This document shows, piece after piece, positions 34,530-44,866 of a stretch of 64,000 bases of DNA (position 1 is the first letter of the stretch; each line of letters opens with the position of its first letter). The stretch lies in the NCBI GenBank assembly GCA_009103225.1, contig RHPI01002090.1, positions 1,569,733 to 1,633,732 on the forward strand, read 5' to 3'. The stretch comes from Chlorokybus atmophyticus (lineage: Eukaryota; Streptophyta; Chlorokybophyceae; Chlorokybales; Chlorokybaceae). Position numbers and translations under genes: made by a program. The notes below the pieces were generated by a model, which worked only from the letters and a program-made list of their open reading frames with translations, was not told the DNA's origin and did not search any database.

Positions 34530-35062
34530 GATGTGCCCCGCCGCCGCCGCCGCCGCCGCCTCCTCCGACTCCTGGTCCTCCGCCTCCTAGTCGAACCCAG
34601 GCCCATCAAGCCTGACATTCGACCCGTCATCGACCTGGTGCCCCTGCGTGCCATCATCCGGCCATCAATGAAGCGTGTTTGGGTGAGTGCATGCTAACTC
34701 CCATTTGGGCTGATCGAGCAATGCCTCTGTCGTACCATGGATGGTACGACAGAGCCATTGTACGGCAATGGCTGGGGTTGGACGAGAGATGCCTCTGTCG
34801 TACCATAAATGTTACGACACAACCATTGGTAACAATGGTTGTACGAAGCATGCATGGCACGAATGCATAAGTCGTACCATCAACCATAGGAGCAAGGACG
34901 CACTACAAGTGCGACTCTAGTGCGGGACTCTAGACGTTCAAAACCGCCTCATTTTCGTTTTCGCGCCTCATACATTCGGGCGGGCCAACCGGCGGCGGCA
35001 GCGTTGGAGGCGGCAGCGCCACTTACAGCTAAACAGGCGGCACCCGACTATCAGTTGGAGAG
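34530..35062. promoter_or_regulatory. Divergent promoter with TACCAT palindromes and CCG tract
   Basis: Between divergent starts at 34466 and 35063 lies a perfect inverted repeat with 14-bp arms and a 2-nt spacer (34725-34738 and 34741-34754, CTCTGTCGTACCAT). Imperfect copies follow near 34795-34822, and a half-site near 34873. A CCG tract at 34541-34562 sits between the palindrome and the minus-strand start. The order palindrome, trinucleotide tract, ATG is the same as at the transposase gene. Confidence 0.65.
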
Positions 35063-36890
35063 ATGCCTCGTGGTCCATCCGTAAGTGCACCTCGTCGTGG
35101 AGGTCGGCGCCAGTTGTCCACATTGCCCCCAGTGTTCAACCAGGCAACCGTCGCCAACCAATCGCAGCAAGACCCCGCGCTAACGCCCAGCACATCACAA
35201 CAACTCCACCTGACACCGCAGTCGCAAGGGCAAGCTAGACTGCATGCGTTCTTGATGCACTGTGCACGTTGCTTCTTGCTCAACTTCTAACTTGGATGCT
35301 TGCTTCTATCATGACTAGCACAGTGACTCACTGCATGCGTTCTGGATACACTGTGCACGTTGTTCTTCTTTTGCAACTGTGAGGGTTGCATCTTTCATGG
35401 CTGGCAGCATGACTCATGTGGTTGTGCTTGCAGAGGGTCGATTGGAACCCCCAACCCAAACGCATTTGGCCGTGACGTGGCAACCTCGGCCGTCAGCAAC
35501 CCTTCCCCAAGCAAGTGGAAGATTGGCAACGAGGTAAGCACTGTGTGACACTGTGACACTGTGTGTATGTGTGTAACGGATTGTTCTTCTGTGGACAGCA
35601 TTTGCGAGATGCCGTCGTTGAAATCATAAACGGCCACTGGGTAGAGAGCCACGTTTATCCCAAGGAGGACACTATTCGTAACGTCATGTGTCAGGTGCTG
35701 TGAATGCTTCATGACCGCACTGCACCGTGACACTGACCAACCTGCCCGTGACAGGTAGTTGGCTTCGACCATGACGACGAGGCCGATGCGGCCAAGTTCT
35801 ATGAGGTGTACTGGACTCCCAAGGAGTGCCCCTTCCACTGGAGTGTCGCCCTGAAGAAAGCTACGCAGGTCCGGTCTGAGAACGTCACCAAGATCAAGCA
35901 TGTCCTTGAGAAGGAGTACAAGTGGACACTGTTTAACAGCAACAAGCGCAAGTGAGTTGGGTCCCTCACCACCATGTCTGCTATGCAACACTGCCTTCTT
36001 ACTCAGCCTCCATACACACGTACTCATCTCGCCTATTGTAACCGATTCAATCAGGCACATCGACGCCCTAATGGACCCCGAGACCCAAAAAGCCCAGATG
36101 CGCAACGCGCTCCAAAGTAAGTCACAGGCACTATTCTAGCCTGGTGCAGGCTCAACTTGAACTATCTATTTCGTGACTAATGCCTTGTCGGTATGACTGT
36201 CGCAGACAAGTCATGGCGGAGATTTGAGGTGACCGACACTGCAGACCCGGAGCGGAGGAGATACATCCATGAATGGGGCAATCCCATAATCTGGCAAATG
36301 ATCGTGCAATGCTGGTCTTACGCCGTCACTACACCTGGTCGCCGGCAGCTGACAGTCAACCACCTCGCATACCTGTTGCTTACGGTGAGCACTCTGAACT
36401 CCATCATTAGCAATTCAGGAACGCTGTAGCCCCAAACTACAGGCTTGCAGACGCGTTGCAGTGAATAGTGGCTTTCGATGCCACTAAGACATGCCTGTAA
36501 ACTACGCAGGTGGAGCGCATCCTAAAGGGCAAGGATGGAGACCCTCTCCTAGCTGCCAGCATAGACACACATGAAGAGTACCTCAGCGAAATCAACACCA
36601 TGATCATGTCAATGAAGCGGGAGATGAGGCAACGGTACGCAGCCCTCCAGCCATTCACCCTTGTGAAACGCCGCACTGCATCTTGTGTCGAATACCTGAA
36701 AGATCCCAATCGGCGCCGGCCGCAAGAGACAGCAGCTCGTGACCCGCTCGCTGAGGCAGAAGCGGCATTTGATTGGCTGGCACAACCGTTTGAGGAGGAA
36801 GAGCAAGCTCCGGCGTCTCCTCCACAGGCCCCAGCGCGTGGTGCTTTGTTCCGTAATGACGAGACCAGCGATGATGGAGAGGAGCTGTAG
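35063..36890 (+). CDS. Transposon gene of unknown function, seven exons, intact
   Basis: Exons 35063-35229, 35434-35533, 35599-35694, 35755-35951, 36055-36116, 36206-36384 and 36510-36890 keep frame at every junction and give 393 residues. The first intron uses a GC donor. The N-terminus is Arg/Pro/Gln-rich (MPRGPSVSAPRRGGRRQL). The middle is mixed alpha/beta-like with many Trp and charged residues (EIINGHWVESHVYPKED, EKEYKWTLFNSNKRK, YIHEWGNPIIWQMIV). A helical region (EINTMIMSMKREMRQRYAAL) and an acidic C-terminus (DETSDDGEEL) follow. I recognise no family. Its intact state beside a decayed transposase suggests recent arrival or selection. A DNA-binding accessory role is possible but unproven. 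Confidence 0.75.
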
Positions 36891-37265
36891 CGCAGTTGGT
36901 AGTCCGTTTAGCTGGTAGTGTACATAGCTACAAGGCTCTAGTGACTGAGTGTTGTGCATCATAAACCAGCTCAGTCAATCGTCATTATGCTCATGCACAT
37001 CAATACTTGCATCCCTATGATATACAACAAAACTGCATTCGAGTCGCATAATCGAACTACAAGCCTGGGCAGGTGACTGAGAGACACTGTACACATTCCA
37101 GGTACATGTACACAGCACAGGCACATAACAATGCTGGAAGTCAGTGACAGTCGCGTGTAGTCAAGCTATGCAAATACATATGACGACAGTTAGGCATTGG
37201 TCACCTTCAGTTGTTAAAGAACGCCTTATTTTGTCGATACTTACCTAGTTGGTGCTTGTGAATTA
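36891..37265. other. Non-coding DNA between last transposon gene and subterminal repeats
   Basis: I see no exon or RNA gene here; it is AT-rich 3' flank leading into the tandem repeats. Confidence 0.45.
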
Positions 37266-37271
37266 GGCTTA

Positions 37272-37590
37272 GTCGCCTGCGCTGGACTGGTGTGTAACCT
37301 GCAAGTGCCTGTCACATAGGCTGAGTCACCTAAGTAAGACTGATGTGTAACTTACAGGTGCCCGTTAATTAGTTGTAGTCACCTAATAAGGCCTAATGTG
37401 TAACTAACAGGTGCCTGTTAATTATATAAAGTCACCTGTTAAGGCCTGATAGGTAACTAACAGGCGCCTGTTAGTTATATAAAGTCACCTGTTAAGGCCT
37501 GATAGGTAACTATCAGGCGCCTGTTAGTTAGACATAGTCAACTGTAAAAGACCAAATTGTAACATGAAGGGCCTTACAGTAACGAAAGTT
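37272..37590. repeat. Subterminal tandem repeats, exact 53-bp period
   Basis: Units start at 37272, 37325, 37378, 37431, 37484 and 37537, each exactly 53 bp apart, with the core GTCACCTGTTAAGGCCTGAT and GGTAACTAACAGGCGCCTGTTA. The same spacing occurs near the left end of the small relative (47141, 47194, 47246). In CACTA-like elements such subterminal arrays bind transposition proteins (established knowledge of the group). Confidence 0.88.
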
Positions 37591-37599
37591 ACTATTAGG

Positions 37600-37711
37600 T
37601 CCCTGTATCAAGATTACAGGTGGCCTGAGCCACGACAGTCTAAATTAGTGTCCTCAGGTGCACGGCCGTTGCCAATATTTAGTCGGCCGGCAGGGAAAAC
37701 ATATTGCGACG
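37600..37711 (-). repeat. Right end of the transposon
   Basis: Read on the minus strand it begins CGTCGCAATATGTTTTCCC, then GCCGGCCGACTAAATATTGG and CAACGGCCGTGCACCTGAGG. Nearly the same sequence starts both small relatives at 46999 and 47309, proving shared ancestry of the ends. Confidence 0.88.
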
Positions 37712-37713
37712 CA

Positions 37714-39516
37714 GGCTGACGGTACGCTTGACACCGAAGTGTCCAAGCTCAATGTGGAGGGCAGCAATGATGCCCTCGCGTGTGGCTGGTGTCGGCACCT
37801 CTTTGTCCTCGTCATGGACGCGGCGGTACACCTTGTCATCCGCCCACCGATAGTGGCAGGTGCGTTGACTGACACGCTCTTTATCTCGTGCACTCATGTT
37901 GGTGGGAAGCTGGCCACTTTGAAGAAAGGTTAGTGATGGCTTGTCCAGCCATATGTTCTGCCTAGTGTCGGTGGGTGCCAGCGCGGTGTCGTCGACGTCA
38001 TTCTCAACCGCGTGGACGTCCCGTAGGGGTGTGGTCACTGTGGGGCCGGTAGACTCAAGGGCAGGAATCTCCTCTGCCGTGGAGGTGGCGATGGTGTTGA
38101 TCTGGCGCCCTGACCATTACGCGGCAATAGCAAACATGGCCGCCACGGTGGGAGCTGCTGCTGCAGGGCCGAGCTCGTGTCGAGCTCCGGTTGCATCGTT
38201 GGTACTGAGGTGAGGGTTGCCACTTAGGCCATCGGCATCCTGGTTGATGAGGCCGGCGCGGTGGTCGATCTCGAAGTCATACTCCTGCAACACCAGGCCC
38301 AGCGAGCAAGTTTCCCTGTCACATGTTGGTTGGTCATTAACCACTTGAGTGGCTGATGATCGGTAATCAGCTAATTGCTGACCAAAGAGAAAAGGTCTGA
38401 AGAAGGAGATATGCAGCCAGGCACTCCCCCTCGTAGTTGCTGTAGTTGGCCTCAGCGCTATTGTTGCTTCGGCTGGCATACGACACCGCCCGCTCCTTCT
38501 TGTTCTCATCGTGCTGCACCAGCGCAGCCCCCATCCCAAGCTTGCTCCAATCGGTGTGGAGGACGAAGGGCTTGTTGTGGTCAGAGCGTTGCAGGATGGG
38601 AGCGGTGGTGGGCCTGCCCTTTAGCTCCTCAAATGCCTGCTGTTGTGGCTCCTTCCATGCAAACTCCACTTCCTTGTTCAGAAGCTCGTTGAGGGGTCGC
38701 GCATTCTTTGCGAAGTCCTTCACGAACCGGCGATAATAGTTGGCAAGGCCCAGAAAGGCGCGCAAGCGCGTAAGGTCTTTTGAAGCAGTGACAGCCGCCA
38801 AGGCCTCCACCTTTGCCTGCTGTACGTACACACCGTGGGACGCAATTATGTGCCATAGGTAGGGTACCTTGCGAGTAAAGAAGGTACACTTGTCAGGGTG
38901 CACCGTCATCTCTACCCCCTTGAGTCGCTCCAGCACTTCCTCGATGTGCTGTAGGTGCTTTTCGTCGCTGCGGCTGAAGATGAGAATGCCGTCTATGTAG
39001 CAGCGCGCAAAGTCCAGCCCCTTCAGGGCTTTGACCATGACGCGCTGGAACTTGACAGGAGCATTCTTGAGTCCGAAGGGCATGACCTCCCACTAGTACA
39101 GCTGTCGGTTGCTCCAGAAAAGGTCTTGTGCTTGTCCTTCGCTTTGATGGCGATCTGATTGTACCCTTGTCGCATGACGAGGATGCTGAAAACGGTACAG
39201 TCTCCTACATCAACAAAGATACCCTCTGCAGTAGGCATTGGATACCTGTCTTGAGTGGTCTTGTTGTTGAGGGGGCGATCGTCGCCGCACATACGCAAGT
39301 CTGTCAAGTGCCTGCTGAGTCCTTCTTCAGGGGCATTGCGGCCGCAAAGTCCGATGTGGACTCCTCAATCAGGCCTGCATCTAGCATAGCCTTGCACCTC
39401 TGCTCCACTAAATCTTCTTCCAACTTGGAGAGTCGGTACTGTCGTAAAAACACTGGTTTGGTGTCCACCAACTCGATGTTCATCTGGTAAACTGAGCAAA
39501 CGCCCAGCTCTTTCAC
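37714..39516 (-). pseudogene. Gypsy reverse transcriptase/RNase H and start of integrase
   Basis: The minus strand shows a QYRLSKLEEDLVEQRCKAML start, DLRMCGDDRPLNNKT, VMRQGYNQIAIKA, MPFGLKNAPVKFQRVM, then CYIDGILIFSRSD where the catalytic pair YxDD is changed to YIDG. FLGLANYYRRFVKDFA and the RNase H start FVLHTDWSKLGMGAALVQ follow. Downstream comes HIELGHFGVKRTVSL, the first half of the integrase zinc module, cut by the 14.6-kb insertion. Frameshifts near 39080-39110 and 38400 break the frame. Confidence 0.88.
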
Positions 39517-39619
39517 ACTGAAGCTGAACTGACTCCTCCACTTGTAAAGGACAGCCTCATGTTGTTCTCGCGTTTAGCCTGTAGCCAGTGGTCCAATAGC
39601 ATGAGACCAAGAGTTAGCG

Positions 39620-40760
39620 TTGGCGACTACTGGGATATCCTCCACAGTGACTGCTGCCTGCTCTTCCATATGGGCGATTTTGAGGGCGATGTGTGCCGCT
39701 TTGATCTCTTGCACGCGATCGGCCCACCCGCCTGCCAGGTGTTCGAGCTCCTGGAAGGACACATGGCGGTCCTGGAGAGCAAAGCATATTTCCAAAAACC
39801 ATACCATGCTATTCTGGTCTATGGCGCGTCCCAACAGCTGACATTGCTGACTGTTGGTCATGGTGGAACCCGTGATACTGCCTGCAAAGAAGCCCATGGC
39901 GCGTTCGCGCTCACGTGCATTGAGTTCCTCCAGTTGGCCTGTGTTAATTCCAACACCATGCCTTCGCCGTGGTAGCGAAAGGCGTATGATCATGGGTAAG
40001 ACACCAGAGTGGCGAGCGACGTGTTTGACCAGGCTGGTTGCATTGATAGAAGTGCTGGATCGTGTCGGGTGACTGGTTGTGCTGTGCGCCCAGGGTCCGG
40101 GATAGCGTCGACGGTGAAATCGCGTGGACGACTGCTGTGCAGATATTCAGCAGCAAAGAGATCCTCGACTGCAGCCAGGTTGGTCCACTTGGCGCGGACG
40201 CGATGAGCACGAGAGCCATGACGCGCTGCGTTGATTTTGAGAGGGTGTTCAATAAAAAACACACCTGTCCAAAGCTGTTGGCCACGTGAAGGCGCTTATC
40301 GTCCTTGGAGTGCACATTCTTAATGATGTATGTTGGAGGCCTTGACAGCTGGTTGCTCTGCAGGATTTTAATTACATGCATCAGTTCCCAGAGCAGTCGC
40401 GAGCGAGGATCAGCGAGTCCTGGGCCGATGTCTGCTCTGGAGTGTCCTAAACACTCCCATGCTGCTGGCAGCAGGTCGATGTTGCCCACCATCATGAGGA
40501 GATCCGCAGTGATTCAACGGATGTCCTATGGTAGTGCCTTTAGACTACCTTGCAGTGCCGATAGCGGCAGTCGCTACGGGTAGCATTTGTGTAGTTGGCG
40601 CAGGTGGTGGCCCAGGGCAATCTATGCGTGTGGATCAGGGTCACAGTAGAAGTATTTTGGTGACCATCGCGCCGGTGTTGAGAACAGCGGTGAGGCCACT
40701 ACCTATTCCTCCAAATAGTTCCAACACGGTGATGCCTTGTTGTCGACGGAATACGTGAAA
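39620..40760 (-). pseudogene. Retrotransposon-encoded C5-cytosine methyltransferase
   Basis: The minus strand holds methyltransferase motifs in order: motif I GITVLELFGGIGSGLTAVL (about 40728-40675), motif IV region AAWECLGHSRAD with the catalytic Cys (40453-40451), GLADPRSRLLWEL, and motif VI as YIIKNVHSKDD, where the usual Glu of ENV is Lys. Motif VIII-like NAARHGSRAHRVRAKWTNLA follows, then LEELNARERERAMGFFAG and QQCQLLGRAIDQNSMVWF for motifs IX-X. The motifs lie in different frames, so this copy is broken. It sits between protease and RT, as an integral part of the element. Methyltransferases inside retrotransposons have been reported from charophyte algae and dinoflagellates (recalled, not checked). 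It is unlike the methyltransferase at 28402-30130. Confidence 0.82.
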
Positions 40761-41396
40761 CTCGAATACTCCAGTGACCACCTGGTGTTGCTCCTGGACC
40801 GCAGCTTGATCCTTGTAGCAGCAGAGGGAACCGTGAAGTGAGTCGTGGTCTGGTCAGTAGTAGATGTGCGCGCCAGCGGCATTCCGCTGGTTCCTGGTGG
40901 GCCACTTCTTCGGTGGCATCTTCCTGAGACTCGTCGTATGGGATAAGTGAGTCTTGGTTAGAGTTGTGGGTGACCACCGCAGATGATTTGTCAATGGTTG
41001 TCGAATCCGACCTATGGGTGGCTGTCGCGGCTGACCTGTTAGTGGTTGTCGACCACGACCTGTAGGTGGCTGTTGCAACTGACCTTTGGTGGGAGCGAGT
41101 GCGAGTCACCAGCTCGAGAGGCAGATAACCTTGAACCTCTCCATCCTCCTCATCCCAATGAGGACGAAACCATGCCTTCTCTGTCCAGCAGTTCAGCCCC
41201 ATGCCAACAAAGAAGTTGAAGTCCTATCTCAGCAACAGGTCGAAAGATCCTACGTCGATGACCACACACTTCTATATAACCTCGGTGCTGTGGGACGGGT
41301 CCACTCCTGTCAAGCGAATGCAGAGGGCTTGCTTGGTAATGCCAATCACCTTGTCACGGCTGCCGGTTGCTGTGTCGAGCATGTATGAGCACGGCA

Positions 41397-42077
41397 TCAG
41401 CTCAGCGTTGGTGATGCCAAGTCGCGTGCGAGGTAACGTCCGATGATGACAGGCTGGGCTCCAGAGTTCAGCATCACACGTTTGGGTGCTCGTCCATTGA
41501 TAGTGACATGCTTGCCTTGGTTGGCGATCATGGCTGCGTTGGCATGGATGCGCAGCCGCTTGAATCGTATGCGTGGGGTGACTGCTGCTGCAGTCTCCTC
41601 CGGTGGTGTCGAGCGCAGCGCGGCAGACGCCCCTCGACCAGCTGGGTCTTGCGAACCTCCTTGTCCGCGGCCTGGCCCGAACCGTCCTTGTTTGAGCTGT
41701 TGGTATACGCGCTGCGGCCTAGGTGCTGGCGGTGCTGCCTGTGGTTGCCTTGGTTGTGGCGCAGGGGGATTGCGCCTCTGTGTGGCCGGGGTCATACCTG
41801 GCGGCGTAGCCAGTGGCTGTTGAGGAAACCCTGGAGGACTGGGTGTTTGTGGGCCCACCTCCCACGCAGCCTGTTCTTCCATATAAGTCCAGCGTACTGC
41901 ATGAGCTGCCTCCCTGACCAGTGTACCTTCCCATATGGCTGTTGGATTGTTGACCACATCACTCCAGCGATGATTCTGAGGCATGGGCTGAAGATACACT
42001 ACACGCGCAGGAGCCGCGCTCTTATATCGTGGGTAATGGTGGGAACCCTTAGGATCCCTGCCATGTAGGCATTCCAT
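41397..42077 (-). pseudogene. Gypsy Pro-rich region and retropepsin
   Basis: The minus-strand frame has a Pro/Gln-rich segment (about residues 75-130), a Gly/Arg stretch, and then RAPKRVMLNSGAQPVIIGRY, the retropepsin active-site loop. The catalytic Asp of D-S-G-A is Asn (AAC, 41468-41466), so this protease copy should be inactive. The start is not defined; it is a segment of a longer polyprotein. Confidence 0.7.
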
Positions 42078-42181
42078 CTGCCATTGACCACCCCCACTTT
42101 CAGCACCGTTGTTGCTCGTGCCCGCACAGTGAGGTAAATTTTTGGCTGTTGAACATGCTGCTCATAAGCAGCTACGATGCG

Positions 42182-43979
42182 TTAGCGTTGCCGCGCTGCT
42201 TCCAACCCTGGCAACCTCAGTATAGCCTCTTGAGCTCCTTCCAAGGTGTCAGTGGCTGCCGAGGCAACCTCGTCATAGGCTTGCCGTAGCGAGCGCAAAA
42301 AAGCGTCCAACCAGAACAATTTGGTGCCGAATGCGAACAGGGAGACTGCGGGGTGATTAGTGACTAGCCAAGTTATCAGTCTTGCTCGAGCTGCATTACC
42401 ACCTTCTCGCATCCCCAACATCCGTCTCAGGCCGATGCCTGCCTTCCGTGTCGCAACAGGGCAGTACGAAGTTGCTGTTCTCCGATTGAACCTGCTCCAT
42501 CTCGTTGTGTCCACCCTTGCGGTGTGAGGTAACGTCTCCCTGGCTCCCGTTGATCGTCATGTAAGTCTTCCAACAAGGCGGGTAGCAGCGGGGCGATCAC
42601 CCCCCTGGTTTGTTGGGCCAGCGCTCGTCTGGTCACTGTTGGGCCCACCGACGAGAGGTGTCGTGCTGGATGATGGGCCAGCAACTTTTGATAGAAGAAC
42701 GAGAGCGCGAGCAGTGGCAAGGGCTTGCGCCCTTACATTGATTGCTGCCACTTGAACTTGTCGCTAGGTGAACGCCTGTTTTAGAGCGGTGTAGCGCTCA
42801 TGAAGCGAAACGGTATTGAGGGGCCTCAGTGCTTTGTTGTCACCCAAAGACATGTCGGCTGTATTAGCGATGTGCTGCTGTACGATGGGTGGCCGGTCCC
42901 GATACGTGTCCAGCGATGTGCTCCAAAGGGTTCATGACAGACTGGTGCGGGCTGGCGTGGCGCAGTCTGCATGTCGTTGTACAGAGTCCAGAACAGTTGT
43001 AGTGCCAATTCCAGTACTACAGGTGTTCTGACCACAAAGACGAGATCTCGCATGGGAGGCGCTGTGCCGGCGAGGATTTCATCCTCCAGTTGCCGCTGAT
43101 TCTGTTCTAGCAGGGTGTGATATTCAGACAGTGGGAAGACTCGGTCACTGCGTTCAACACGTGTTGTGCGCTCCCCTCCGCGCCTAAAAGTAGTGGTAGT
43201 GGGATCCGTTCCACGCATGATGGTCTCCCAAGCACGCTCAGCTTGCTGACCTCGCGGGACAGCTCTAGTGACGTCGAGGGCGGGCAATGTGGCTGCGCGT
43301 ATCGCTGCAATGGCAGCGTGCTCGACAATGGCACTACCGATGGTGGCGAGAGTGCCGCTCAGTGGCACGAGAGTGGTCTCAACACTCGCTGACACAGGTG
43401 GTTCTGCAGTTGGAGCGGGACCGGCATGACTTACTGCAGCAGGATCGGGAACAGCAGTGGCTGTTGCCAGCGTGCTCACCAGTGGTGGCGTTACGGTGCT
43501 TACCGGTATACCAACTTGTGGTGCAACCGGTGCGGTTGCTGCTGACGTTGACAAAGCTAACGCCGTAGCCGTTGTGACTGTTGCTGCTGTTGCAGCGCCA
43601 CTGGTGGCTTCAGAGGAGGTGGCTGCTGACGATGTTGCGGCTTCCCTCGAACCCGTCGGGATGGTTGAATACGTGACGAAGTACTGGTGTCTTTTGTGCG
43701 CTTTGGAGCCATCAGTGCCCACCGGGCAGAGTAGCAGGCGCGGTAGTCCTGCGCTTGGTCTTCCTCCAAGCGTGCTATACGCGCCATGAGGGCAGCCATA
43801 TAGTCATCAGCTGGCGGGTTGGCGGGAGCCTTGGAGGCAACAGCAGCGGCGCGCGGACGTCCTTCCGGTCCGTTGCGCTGAGGAGGGCAATTCTTCCCTC
43901 TGAAGCTGCTGTTCCTTGCGAACATTGGCGTGGTTGTTGGTGTTATTATGGCCTCCGGTATGGTTGCTGTTGTAGCCAC
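42182..43979 (-). pseudogene. Gypsy gag-pol linker region, Ala/Thr-rich
   Basis: Several minus-strand frames read as low-complexity Ala/Thr/Val/Pro-rich protein (43722-42826) and a Gln-rich stretch, with a QRQLEDEILAGTAPPMRDL segment. No catalytic motif is present. It fills the space between the zinc-knuckle gag part and the protease and is presumably structural polyprotein, frameshifted. Confidence 0.5.
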
Positions 43980-44017
43980 CAGAGTTGTTGCCGTTGTAGC
44001 TGTTGGCGAATCTCAAG

Positions 44018-44866
44018 TCAGGGAACTTGAGCTAGCAACTTGAGCCAGCAAACTGACTCCAAGTGGTCTATCTTGTGACAGTAGTCGCAGACCAGAGTTG
44101 AGTACTCTGTGGTGCACTCCTTTTTGTAGTGCCTATGCTGTCCACAGCAATGGCACAGCACAGGGGGAGGCAAAGCAGTATGCGCTGACCGTTTCCCTTT
44201 GTCGCGTGCTGGTGGAGCGTCCCGGTCACGTTCGCGGCGAGGAGGTTCAGCAGTTGTGCTGGCTACAGGCCGTGAGGCGCTGCGGTTGGTGTCCAGCACT
44301 GCCTGCCCATACACCAAGCGCTTATGGATGGCTTGTGCAATTTCAAAAGCTTCCTTCAGCGTGTAGCCAAGGGGCCTGCTGTAGTTTAGGGTCAGGCGCG
44401 TCGACTCGCTCAGGGTGGCATCCAACTCATTGACATATACCACTGCAGCAGCCTCGTCACCAACGATCTTGTAGTCAGTGTTCTTAAACAGACCTTCCAG
44501 TCTGGAGTACAGGCGTAGAGGGTCCTTATTGGGCTTGCGTTGGAAGGTGCAACGAAGTGCAGCGTATGGATCCTTGAGTGGAGAATCAGAGATGGCAGCA
44601 CCTACAATGATGGCTGGTGCGCGCAGTGCAACTGACCCGAGGGTAAAAGCACTGCCTCCCGCACGAGAGCCAGGTGTTGCCAAAGGTAGGGGTGTGCCCA
44701 CCTCAACGGCTGCAGTTCGTTGTTCTTCAAAGATGGCAGCAGAATGGTCGAGGATCCGGGCCCATCGCGCGGCCGTCATGATCTCAATCTCTGCAGGGGT
44801 CAAAGTGACGATCACCAACTCAGGTTCCTCCTCCTCTGCTCTGTCAATGGCTGCCGCTATGGACAA
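44018..44866 (-). pseudogene. Gypsy gag nucleocapsid part with two zinc knuckles
   Basis: A 282-residue minus-strand frame contains a gag-like helical region (KPNKDPLRLYSRLEGLF ... TLKEAFEIAQAIHKRLVYG) and ends with two CCHC knuckles, CHCCGQHRHYKKEC and CDYCHKIDHLESVC. Such knuckles bind the element RNA. The true start is probably upstream; the frame stops at 44018. Confidence 0.75.

Larger units (their letters stand above)
23096..37711. mobile_element. 14.6-kb Plavaka-like DNA transposon carrying five genes
   Basis: The ends are short terminal inverted repeats CGTCGCAA (23096) and TTGCGACG (to 37711), flanked by a 2-bp CA duplication (23094-23095 and 37712-37713). Removing 23096-37711 and one CA restores the integrase reading frame across the zinc module. 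The subterminal regions carry GGACTGA-type repeats on the left and exact 53-bp tandem repeats on the right. Inside are a Plavaka-type transposase, a C5-DNA methyltransferase, an OTU/RING-like protein and two unknown proteins, in divergent pairs. The same ends occur in two small relatives at 46999-50021. Plavaka belongs to the CACTA-like group (established); this cargo set is, to my knowledge, not described. Confidence 0.88.

Noticed and set aside
23096-37711. Assignment to the KDZ (Zisupton/Dileera) group because of the DNA-modification cargo
   Set aside because: The transposase landmarks (N-terminal C2H2, SDKT block, CDVCLVTKSDL, APDAMH, HQLTHF and the C-terminal RWYT block) fit Plavaka; no KDZ motif was seen.
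23096-37711. TAG read as a sense codon across the window
   Set aside because: TAG ends the phosphatase and NdhN reading frames at the positions where their homologues end.
42826-43722. Independent Ala/Thr-rich gene
   Set aside because: It lies between gag and protease of the gypsy element on the same strand, so it is better seen as polyprotein linker.
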